Source of the DNA: Arthrospira sp. PCC 9108
GTDB lineage: Bacteria > Cyanobacteriota > Cyanobacteriia > Cyanobacteriales > Microcoleaceae
Direction: 5' to 3'
Assembly: GCA_016745315.1 (NCBI GenBank)
Contig: CP066886.1
Span: forward strand, 434,001 to 498,000
Length of the DNA stretch: 64,000 bases
A program made the translations under genes and the position numbers. Within the stretch, counting starts at the first letter, position 1. Every line of letters begins with the position of its first letter. Under the pieces are notes generated by a model. The model had not been told where the DNA came from, searched no databases, and saw only the letters and a list, made by a program, of their open reading frames with translations. Of this stretch, positions 32,329-40,598 are shown piece by piece.

Positions 32329-34028
32329 TTAAGCTGTAGTTGGTGGCTGACTCCCAGTTTTCATTTCTAACGACGTTCTAGTAGCTGTTCTGATTGCGTC
32401 ATCTACCCACTTAGGTTTCTTCTCAAAATGTAAAGGAATTTTTACTTTAGACTTCCTAGGGTCTTTGTACGTTGCCAAAAACACTATTCTCTCCCATATC
32501 GATTTTGGCTTGTTCAAATTTATCAATTAATTCCCAGTTAAGTATTTTCACTTCACTGATATACATTTTGCTCTCTTTGATTCTTTTCGCATTTTCCCTA
32601 CCGCCAAAACCTTTACGTTCCTCAAATATCAAAGGATAAACAATTGAGGAACTTGTTAATTGTACTAAATCCTTACAAATTCTTTCAGCGTCAGATTTAG
32701 AGCTTTCATTCACAAAAAATGAAAATTTCCTACCATTTCGCATATTACAGGTTACTTTGATATTGCCTTTGGTAAATGCCGATTTACTAGGTTGAGTAAA
32801 TATCCTTTGTAATTTATCCCAGGTTATTTCGTGTCTTTCTACTGATGGGAGTTCTATTTGAGTTTTTTTGTAGTTTTGACCGTCTTTCCTTAGTCCAATA
32901 TGGAGGTTTTTCGTAATTGTACAAAATGAAGGTTAACTGAATTTTTAAATTACTGCTATTCGGAACTTCAGAGATATCACCCGACCCTACAAATTGACCA
33001 ATATCTCTATTTCCTAATATCTCAGTTTGAGCTAATGCGTTGGTTACATTTTCCTGTAAATTACGCAAACTTGATACTAATCTAAAACGTTCGCTGCCGT
33101 TTTCTATAACCGCGCTAACTAACTGTTGCTGTCTATTTTCCTCAATGCGTTGTAACGCGATATATTCATCTAAGCCTTGAGCGACTAAAATAATCGCTTC
33201 TTTACAATTATCTGAGAATTCATCCCAAAATTCCTCTGAACTATCTTGGTTCCATATAGTGCTTAACTTGCCGTCATATTCTTCTGGTAATTTTTCTCTA
33301 GCGTCCCTTCTCTGTTTCCCAAAACTCCATTCTTCACCTTTTTCGTCACCCCACTTTTTCATCCTGTCTTTACCACCGGGAACCATCGAAACGATACGTT
33401 TCGCAAGCGCTGAAGGGCTTGCGGCTAAAAACATTTTAACAACCCGTCTACCATGTTTAAACAGTTGCCATGCTATAGCTTTCATAGCCATATTAAATGA
33501 TTGCCTAACGTATGAACCAAAAGCTGATGATACTTCCCTAAGCATTTCAGGTCCCTTGCTTAAGGCAATGTGCATAGCAGCAGCTTTGTTGATAAATGCA
33601 ATACCAATGGTAGGCAATACTCCACAAACTAATTTACCTGCCATATTACCCAAAAAACCGGCGGTAGTACTAATAAATTGATTAGCAATATTCATCATAT
33701 TTTTGTCTATCTGTTCATCTGATATATTCCAGTTGAAATTCCAAAAGCTGTCCCAATTAGAGGTAATAAATGTCGCTACTTTTTCAAAGCTAAAGCTAGA
33801 AAAGAACTTAGTAAGTCCCTCCCATAACCAACCCGCAAATGATTTACCCCACTGAACTACTTTTCCTGTGACTTTTGTCCACAGCTTCCCAAACCATCCC
33901 ATTTCCTCGGTTGATGTTCGTCGAGAAAAATTAACCTGTCTAACTCCATTCCGTCCAATTGCTGACCTAGTTTGACGACTGGATAAGCCACGGGTTGTTC
34001 TTAGCATTCTTGCACTTCTGGCTACCAT
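32329..34028 (-). pseudogene. Large element protein with hydrophobic centre, two frameshifts
   Basis: ATG 34028 opens a 404-codon frame: a basic Arg-rich N-terminus (MVARSARMLRTTRGLSSRQT), a Trp/Phe-rich part (WFGKLWTKVTGKVVQWGKSF) and a hydrophobic segment near residues 120-150 (TAGFLGNMAGKLVCGVLPTI). At an A5 tract near 32910 the coding sense jumps frame and continues GLRKDGQNYKKTQIELPSVE, FSFFVNESSKSDAERICKDL, then jumps again near 32490 to IVFLATYKDPRKSKVKIPLH and ends TGSQPPTTA. Together ~560 residues. Probably a membrane-interacting virion or lysis-related protein; function not recognised. Confidence 0.65.
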
Positions 34029-35023
34029 TACAGAGTCTCCCTTAGTGGATTATCGCCGTCTATTAACTCGGTTTCTATCTTGATATCAGGAAAGTCTTTT
34101 TTGAGCAATTCTTTGACTTTATTGGTTTCCTGTTCTCTAATCTCATCCTGTTTTTTCATTGAATCATATAACCGCGTTAAATCGGCTAATATGTCTTTTG
34201 ATGGGTCATTACCATTAACTTGTAAAGTACCTTGCGCTCTAACTATTGAGAATATTTCCTTTATTTGATTTAAGGCTGTCTCTAGTGTTTCTTTCGCGTT
34301 CTTTTGATTAGTGATTTTAACTTTACTTTCGTTAGGTTCTAGTAGTTCCTCAAAATTATCAGCCTCTGGAGTGAAAGCTGTTTTTAGTTTCTCGTATTTT
34401 TCCTCAGTTTCAAAGCCTAAATAGTCTAATATTTCCGAGACTTCCCTACCAGCTTTAAAGGCTGCTGCGTGAGCCAAACCTGCTTCATGTAAGCAGGTTA
34501 ACACAGCGTTTTGTGTAACCTGATGAGAGATGGCAATTTCCATTACCAGCCCGAATATTTCAGCAATTGATTCAGCTAAGTTAGGTAATTTGATTTCCGC
34601 GTGTTCCTGTTCTTTGGTCATCAAATTTACGTCATCAATCTCGACTTTAACTTCAAATTCACCCCATCTTTCGTCATCGATGTCAAATCGATACATTAAC
34701 CATTCTGGCAATGTGTTTATTCGTTTAATTCTGTTCTCTGGATTATCAGCATTAACCGTGATTTTTTCCGGCATTTCAGCCGGAAAGGATTCAGGGTCTA
34801 GGAACTCGTAAATCCTTCTAATCATTCCACAGCATTCTTCGTTCATATCTGGTATTGTTATCGTTCGTATATTTTCAGGTTCTTCTCCTTCGATGCATTG
34901 CGGGATATCTTTTGTGCTCGCGGAAAATCTAGGAATTACATAATCAAATTCTGTGCATTCCATCCACCAATCACAAAATACACCTATACTTTCAAACATT
35001 AAATCAGGGTCGCCGTATGCCAC
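34028..35023 (-). CDS. Hypothetical acidic protein of the element
   Basis: A 331-residue acidic protein (MAYGDPDLMFESIGVFCDWW). The N-terminal half contains several Cys (PQCIEG, MNEECCGMIRRI) and the C-terminal third is a probable coiled coil (KETLETALNQIKEIFSIVRA, then SMKKQDEIREQETNKVKELL). It shares its last base with the next gene start and overlaps the gene before it, so the three are co-translated. A structural or assembly role is likely, but no family is recognised. Confidence 0.65.
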   Translation of the reverse strand: MAYGDPDLMFESIGVFCDWWMECTEFDYVIPRFSASTKDIPQCIEGEEPENIRTITIPDMNEECCGMIRRIYEFLDPESFPAEMPEKITVNADNPENRIKRINTLPEWLMYRFDIDDERWGEFEVKVEIDDVNLMTKEQEHAEIKLPNLAESIAEIFGLVMEIAISHQVTQNAVLTCLHEAGLAHAAAFKAGREVSEILDYLGFETEEKYEKLKTAFTPEADNFEELLEPNESKVKITNQKNAKETLETALNQIKEIFSIVRAQGTLQVNGNDPSKDILADLTRLYDSMKKQDEIREQETNKVKELLKKDFPDIKIETELIDGDNPLRETL

Positions 35024-35700
35024 TCAGACTCCCACTGTCCTTGCGTATAAAAAAACCTCTCACTTCCTGTTGGTTGAGGAGTTTCTCCCCACCTCCAATC
35101 CATATGACTAAAAAAAAGTGATGCTACTTCCACTTGGTGGAGGATTACAGCATCCCCCGCTACCCATTTGTCTGTCGAACTCTTCAACGCTGTACTTTTC
35201 ATTAGCTTTTATGGTACAACCGATATTGCCATTTCCGCCATTTCCATTGTCTGAATCATCATCTGAATCATCATCTGAACTATCGCCTGGTCGCCTTCCT
35301 TTATCATCATCTACCTCGTCACCGCTATTAGGACCGCCAAAACCTCTACCAGCGCCACCCTTTCCCCTAGGTTTTTTTCCTCCCTTTGGTTCATCTCTGT
35401 TTGGTGGTTCCTTGACAGTTGCCTCTTTTTTAATATCCTCTCTTTTTTTCCTTTCTTCAGCTTCTCTTTTTTGTGATATTCATCTGCATCCCAGTATTCA
35501 GGAGCTACATATTTAGAATCACTTATAAATTTGTTTCGAGTATCTAATTCCCTCCCGTATGGGTCTCCAGTCCAACCTCGAAACGGGTCTCCTAGTTTAC
35601 CGGGGTCATCGTTTAATCTAAAGGGAGCTGTGTCATATCTAACTCCCGAGCGAGGTCTAACCTTTGGTTTGTCTCTAATCGTCCGTCTGTCTCTAACCAT
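34999..35700 (-). pseudogene. Arg-rich/acidic element protein with two frameshifts
   Basis: ATG 35700 gives MVRDRRTIRDKPKVRPRSGV...KYVAPEYWDADEYHKK. At an A6 tract near 35470 the sense moves one frame to REAEERKKREDIKKEATVKE, EPKGGKKPRGKGGAGRGFGG and an acidic run (DSSDDDSDDDSDNGNGGNGN). Then at a T8 tract near 35110 it moves again to SHMDWRWGETPQPTGSERFF, ending ATLI at 34999. A ~230-residue protein with charged low-complexity centre results. First gene of the minus-strand operon. Confidence 0.6.
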
Positions 35701-35778
35701 ATTAACGTTTTGTACTAAGTTTAATAGTATTATATGATAGTATAATTATGTTACTAAATCCATTAAATAAGGGAAATC
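35701..35778. promoter_or_regulatory. Divergent promoter region of the element
   Basis: 78 bp of very AT-rich sequence separates the start of the leftward operon (35700) from the first rightward gene (35779). All element structural genes diverge from here, so promoters for both arms must lie here or just inside. No -35/-10 pair is convincing enough to position. Confidence 0.5.
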
Positions 35779-36557
35779 ATGAGAGGTGTTAAAAATATCG
35801 CGGCTCATATAAACGCTGCTAACTGGAGTAACGCCATAGAGTTATTTAACGGGACTATTTTAGAATCATTAATAACAGAAAGATATAAATATGATATCGG
35901 TATTTACAGCTATATATCATCGTTAAACGCTAGATGTTACACTCCCAGTATTGCACAATCACAAATCCCCAAAATTTACCCGGAAGATAGCTATTACCAA
36001 CGGTGGAAAAAAAAAACAGGAAGTGTTGCAGGAAGCGGTAGATTTACAAATATTTTATGGGAATATGGCAACAGAAAACGGTCAAATTGCCATATTATGG
36101 AGGCATTCACACCGAAAACCTGTTAATTGAATTAATCACTAATCAAAACGAAGGTTTAGCAATTGATAGCAACTCAATAGTTAAAGCTAGGTGTTTAACT
36201 CAGTTACATAACAATGATTCTATTAATATTTTGGGCATGGCTGAATATCAACTCGATACAGTTCCTCAAACCCCTACATTGACACAACCCGAAAATTTTG
36301 GGGTGACAATAGGCAATACCCCCACATTAGTTAGACCCTCAAATATTAATCGGTATAGGTTGCACTTACAAAACGTAGGTTCTGTAGGGGTATGGTTTTG
36401 TCACGGTGATATCAGTAACTGTGTACCTTATCAATGCCTATATTTACCTCCTAACGCTGGGTGGGATGATGAACTAAAATCAACAGCTTCTATCTATGCT
36501 ATAACTGAGGATAGCGTAACCAATATTGTTGGATTAGAACAAACAATAAATTGGTAA
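35779..36557 (+). pseudogene. Element protein with two frameshifts, one at an A10 run
   Basis: ATG 35779 gives MRGVKNIAAHINAANWSNAI...PEDSYYQRWKKK up to an A10 tract (36006-36015). One base on, the frame reads QEVLQEAVDLQIFYGNMATE, NGQIAI. Near 36085-36095 it moves again to YYGGIHTENLLIELITNQNE...SVGVWFCHGDISNCVPYQCL and ends LEQTINW. Both shifts have the same sign. Reconstructed ~258 residues, possibly a receptor-related or vertex protein next to the fibre, but no family is recognised. Confidence 0.6.
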
Positions 36558-36583
36558 ATTGTACTTTGATTTAGGGGTTTATT

Positions 36584-36931
36584 ATGAGTTTCTCAGTTTA
36601 CAGTTCTATTGTCAATTTAGACACTCTAAACATTAGCAGTAAAATACAGGGAACACCGACAACTACAGCGATAAGTTTGACTGCTAACACTATCACGGAA
36701 GTTGTGCCTATCAATGCTACCAGTAACGGTAGAACGGTGTTTGTAGAAGAATCGGTCAAATACCAATGTACATCTAATATTTGACCCTACAGGTGATAGC
36801 GTGTCAGACGCTGCATTTTCGGTTAAGCCAGGTGATACCATCTCAATAACGTGGGGTAGAACTGAGTTACAGGCGATAGCAGAATCTAGCGCTAGTATCA
36901 GCGTTACAATTATCGAATATATCAATATGTA
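36584..36931 (+). pseudogene. Small element protein, frameshifted
   Basis: ATG 36584 reads MSFSVYSSIVNLDTLNISSK...TEVVPINATSNGRTVFVEES and meets TGA at 36782 in this frame. One base away the sense continues IFDPTGDSVSDAAFSVKPGD, TISITWGRTELQAIAESSAS, ending IEYINM at 36929-36931. About 115 residues, beta-rich, with the look of a small virion surface or fibre-base protein. The break lies near 36760-36780. Confidence 0.6.
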
Positions 36932-36998
36932 ATCATCAAATGAATGGCTAGTATTAAGTTATTAGCCATTTATTTGATTACTCAATATAGAGGCAGTT

Positions 36999-39114
36999 AT
37001 GACTAATTTCAACATTTACTCTAGTAAGTTTGGGCAATCAACCGATGACTTGCCAGAAGGTGAAGTTAATCTGTATTTAACTAATGAACGGATACAAGCA
37101 GTTATTGACTCCAATAGTTAAATTTAGGGATTGCTAATTTAGTCAAATTAACTGAGTTAATTTGGAATAATATTATTAATAAACCTGGCACTTTCCCCCA
37201 TCTACTCATTCCCATAGCTGGACTGAAATAACGTCAAAACCGACAACGTTTACTCCTTCAAGTCATACACATACCATTGCTAATGTTACAGGACTTCAAA
37301 GTACATTAGACGGTAAAGAGCCTACTTTTACCAAAAATACAGCGTTTAACAAAAATTTTGGAACAACTACTGGAACTGTTACAGAAGGTAACGATGTCAG
37401 ATTATCAAATGCTAGAACGCCAACTAGCCATACACATACCTTATCCCAAATAACAGATTCAGGTAATGTTGCTGCCATTGATACAAATGGTAGTACATCT
37501 AACTATTTACGCGGCGATGGTGTTTGGGTAACACCTCCTAATACAACCTATTCTGCGGGAACTGGCTTAACTTTAGTAGGAACTGAGTTTAGAAACACCG
37601 CCCCAAACGTATCCACCAACCTCTCTACAAGCACTACAAGCAATACGTTAACCGTTAACAGTTCTGATGGTACTAATGCTGTATTACCTGATGCCACGAC
37701 TGCGCTTGCGGGTCTAATGACGGGGGCAGATAAAACCAAGCTGGATGGGATTGCGGCAGGCGCACAAGTAAATGTAGCAACTAATTTAGGAGTAACAGCA
37801 GGAACAACAGCAGGTCCTGTAGTTACATCATCAACAGGAACTAATGTTACTTTACCTACAGCTAGTGCAACTAATTCAGGGATAATTACAACTGGGAATC
37901 AGACATGGACAGGAGTTAAAACATTTAATTCATTAATTACCGGGTCAATAAGTGGAAACGCCGGAACAGCAACAGCACTTCAAACTGCTAGAACAATTAA
38001 TGGGACTTCGTTTAATGGTAGTGCCAATATAACAATAACTGCCAATACTCCTAATACATTAACAAATGGTACGGGATTAACTGGAAATAATTTTAATGGG
38101 AGTACTGCCACAACATGGGCGGTTGCTTATGGCACTACAGCAAACACAGCCTGTCAAGGTAATGATAGTAGATTATCTGACGCTAGGACTCCCACAACGC
38201 ACACACATTCAAATATTACATTAACTGCAGGTGATGGTTTATCCGGAGGAGGAACTTTAGCAGCTAATAGAACAATTAACGTAGATTCAACTGTAGTTAG
38301 AACTACAGGTAATCAAACTTTAACAGGAATTAAAACATTTAACATAACAAATAATCCAGTAACTTTTGCAACTAATGAAAGTTTTCCTGATGGAAATATG
38401 CTTATTGATTTTAATGTTTGGAGGGGGTTTGACATCCGCCGGATAGGCTCTACTGCTGGTTCGGCAAGTTTAGTACTAAATAGTAGAGTTGGAGGAAATA
38501 GCTGGGCGTTTTCTCATCAAGGGAATTATTCTATGCAATTAGAAGCAGATAATAATCCTAGAGTATTTATATATCATGGTATTAATTTTCATCAAAGCGA
38601 TTGGCGAACTGTTCCTAACGATAGATGTTCAATACAAGTATACAACGGACAGACATATTTTACAAAGAGCTCAACTCTTTCTTCATCATCTGAAGTACAT
38701 ACTAGATTTAGAGTAGGAGGCACAAATGTATCTTATATTAACGATAATGGAGACTACGTTAAAGGTAGCTCTGATCTTAAATTCAAAACACTTTTATCAA
38801 AACCAACTATAGGGTTAAGCGAAATTAACGCATTGACAGTCACGTGGTTTAAGTATAATGAACTTGCAGCATTTCATGGCTTTAATCCAAGTACAGAACA
38901 ATTTGGGTTAATTGCTCAAGAAGTACAAAATATATACCCTAACGCAGTTGAAGTGGTTAAAAATGACCATACAGATAGTCCTGAAGTTGACGACAAAAAA
39001 ATAGATTACTTAACAATCATGTATGATAAACTGATACCATTAGTGATTGCGGCAATTCAGGAATTATCAGAAAAAATCGACAAATTGGAAAATATGCTAA
39101 ACACTCAACAATAA
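36999..39114 (+). CDS. Fibre protein with Peptidase_S74-type C-terminal chaperone, two 5' frameshifts
   Basis: The sense starts at ATG 36999 (MTNFNIYSSKFGQSTDDLPE), shifts by one missing base near 37118 (AGTTAAATT) and again near 37195 (C5 tract), and is then open to 39114. About 700 residues. The shaft has repeated SHTHT...GLQSTLDGKEP units and Thr/Asn-rich beta structure. The last ~120 residues carry the S74 self-cleaving chaperone core (SSDLKFKTLL, TWFKYNE, EQFGLIAQEVQNIYP) and a final coiled coil (IQELSEKIDKLENMLNT). Intact ORF portion 37717-39114. Host-recognition fibre. Confidence 0.82.
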
Positions 39115-39125
39115 ATTAACAGATA

Positions 39126-39479
39126 ATGCCTAATGCACTTAATATATCAGAGAGTAACTGGTTTAAGGTTTATGAATTTAATTTTAGGATAGAAGATGAT
39201 AGTACTCTACACGGTACTAAAAAATTGCCTGACATTTCTGGCAGTAAATTTGTTAGGATATTATTTGACGCTGACAGTGTACCCGTGTACTGGAAAATGG
39301 CAGGGTGGCTTAAATTCTATGCCTACAATGATGTGAAGCAGAATATGATGGTTAAAAAGAGACTATATGGCTTAATGAATATCAAATAATTGAATCACCG
39401 CCGTACAGCAATTTTTACGCTTCATTTTCTCCACTAGAAAGGATTAAATGGTTTACACTTCATTTTTGGAAATTAATAT
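39126..39479 (+). pseudogene. Small element protein after the fibre, frameshifted
   Basis: ATG 39126, 12 bp after the fibre stop: MPNALNISESNWFKVYEFNF...AYNDVKQNMMVKK. An A5 tract near 39353-39358 shifts the frame; one base on it reads ETIWLNEYQIIESPPYSNFY, ASFSPLERIKWFTLHFWKLI and stops at 39478-39480. Reconstructed ~118 residues, aromatic and beta-rich; it may be a fibre-associated protein. No family recognised. Confidence 0.58.
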
Positions 39480-39481
39480 AA

Positions 39482-39736
39482 ATGAACTTGGTAATAGTTG
39501 AATTAGGGTTAATTATTGTCGCGATTATTATCAGTATGTTCGTTACGCATACAGGAAACTTACTTATTGAGAATAGGTTAGACGGTATCCAAAATAGCCT
39601 AAATTATTTGATTAGATATGTTAATGATTTTATGCCATCAACAGTTTGTAAAAAACAGTTAGAAGATAAAAAGCAATCACCCCCTCTTCCAATTAACAGA
39701 GATGATATTGATGATGATGGTTGGAGAAAACCCTAA
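39482..39736 (+). CDS. Small single-span membrane protein of the element
   Basis: An 84-residue protein. Residues ~1-22 form one hydrophobic helix (MNLVIVELGLIIVAIIISMF), followed by a polar tail rich in Lys, Pro and Asp (QLEDKKQSPPLPINRDDIDD). Position at the end of the structural arm and topology allow a holin- or spanin-like lysis role or a virion membrane protein; no evidence decides. Its stop lies in the inner edge of the right ITR. Confidence 0.6.
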   Translation: MNLVIVELGLIIVAIIISMFVTHTGNLLIENRLDGIQNSLNYLIRYVNDFMPSTVCKKQLEDKKQSPPLPINRDDIDDDGWRKP

Positions 39737-39816
39737 ACCCTAACACCTAACACCTAACCCAATAACTTAAATGGCCCCCTATGGTTTCTGACTGTAGGGG
39801 ATGCGTGTATTTTTTG

Positions 39817-39846
39817 TTTACAGGCCTGTTGCAACAGGCCTGTAAA
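39817..39846. terminator. 30-bp perfect palindrome in the right ITR
   Basis: TTTACAGGCCTGTTGCAACA...GCCTGTAAA, a perfect 30-bp inverted repeat preceded by a T-run on the plus strand (TTTTTTG) and followed by TCATTTATAT. It is about 80 bp after the last plus-strand gene, so it may terminate that operon. It is not present in this form in the left ITR. Confidence 0.6.
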
Positions 39847-39881
39847 TCATTTATATGAATGCTCACCCCTAGTTTACCTAC

Positions 39882-39917
39882 AATAGACGGGTTAAGATTT
39901 TGGCTTAGTGCTTTATT
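39882..39917. other. Flipped ITR block B, right copy
   Basis: AATAGACGGGTTAAGATTTT...TTTATT, the same plus-strand orientation as 26010-26046 although the two ITRs are inverted. It immediately precedes block A here, as expected for reverse order with local flipping. Confidence 0.8.
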
Positions 39918-39918
39918 A

Positions 39919-39949
39919 GGGGTACTGGGTTCCGCCTGGGATGATTACC
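39919..39949. other. Flipped ITR block A, right copy
   Basis: GGGGTACTGGGTTCCGCCTG...GATTACC, matching 25976-26008 in the same plus-strand orientation. The right end of the block has lost the clean TACCCC boundary (TACCACC). Confidence 0.8.
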
Positions 39950-40247
39950 ACCAAAAATTGGAGACTTGTCTAGCGGTATGTAGGTATCGGTTTCGATGGG
40001 GAATCAATTCTCTAGGATTATGTAGGTATCAGCGAGAGATGACGAAACAAGTTACCAGTTGAAAAGTTGTTTAGGGGTATCGGGTTGGTTCCGGTAGGAG
40101 ATAGTTTAGATTATGCGATCGCATTTTGTTGGTAGTGAGTAGGCTCCTCAATATTTCACCAATAATCTGACTACCCCTATGGGTTTTGAAATTTGAGCCA
40201 TACCCTCCCCCTAACCGAAACAAGCACTATTGGGGGAACTGACCGAT

Positions 40248-40305
40248 GTGATAGCAGTCAACAGTGACGCTAGGAACCGCTAGGCTTGCTGTTGACGGGT
40301 ATCAC
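40248..40305. other. Conserved ITR hairpin, right copy
   Basis: GTGATAGCAGTCAACAG pairs with CTGTTGACGGGTATCAC (15 of 17 bases). Compared with 25441-25497, the three base pairs next to the loop include two paired replacements that keep pairing. The loop has an extra few bases. Confidence 0.78.
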
Positions 40306-40524
40306 GAGAGAGTTACCCTATCGGTGTTTGGTTAGGGGAGATAGTAGGCATTTGACAGATTGATTAAGTTGTGCTTATTGACTGAGTAATCAACCTATTG
40401 ACAGAATTATTTTCCTATGCTAGGACTAGATTGTGAGTAACATTTGAGTAACTAGGCATAGTTATTGGGTTGAGTAATAACCCGCTATCGCTGTTAGGAT
40501 AAGGGTTTATAGTTAACACGCTCT

Positions 40525-40536
40525 GATGGTTGTTAA
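40525..40536 (+). other. Right attachment site, direct repeat GATGGTTGTTAA
   Basis: Identical to 23514-23525. It follows the right ITR end (40520) by four bases and lies about 60 bp before the ftsI start. Candidate attR. Confidence 0.7.
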
Positions 40537-40598
40537 CCATGGGAGGGGCGCAATGGGGGGAAGATCAGTTGGATTAATGTTAGCAGGTAAAATAGCCA

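Larger units (their letters stand above)
39728..40520. repeat. Right inverted terminal repeat (ITR-R)
   Basis: Reverse complement of the left ITR with substitutions and small indels. It runs from the CCCTAAACCCTAACACCTAA inner motif to GGGTTTATAGTTAACACG at 40520. It is shorter than ITR-L, chiefly because the ~170-bp left-only segment is missing. Well-matched blocks are 39950-40085 and 40315-40520. The copies are clearly related but not identical, so they are not being homogenised perfectly. Confidence 0.88.
23514..40536. mobile_element. 17-kb integrated element with inverted terminal repeats
   Basis: Bounded by GATGGTTGTTAA direct repeats (23514-23525, 40525-40536). Its order is an integrase cassette between perfect 65-bp inverted repeats, a left ITR (25225-26213), a minus-strand block of ~15 genes (26211-35700), a plus-strand block ending in a fibre gene (35779-39736), and a right ITR (39728-40520). 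It is visibly AT-richer and almost free of HIP1 sites compared with its flanks, a sign of transfer. It carries a P-loop ATPase, a nuclease and a Peptidase_S74 fibre but no terminase, portal or tape-measure gene. Virus or satellite nature is inferred. Confidence 0.85.

Noticed and set aside
35118..35516. 132-codon plus-strand open frame rich in Ser and Pro
   Set aside because: It is the complement of the Asp/Gly-rich low-complexity part of the 34999-35700 protein; composition explains the open frame.
39859..40062. 67-codon plus-strand open frame in the right ITR
   Set aside because: The reading frame is not kept in the left ITR, and the segment is explained by ITR blocks A and B.
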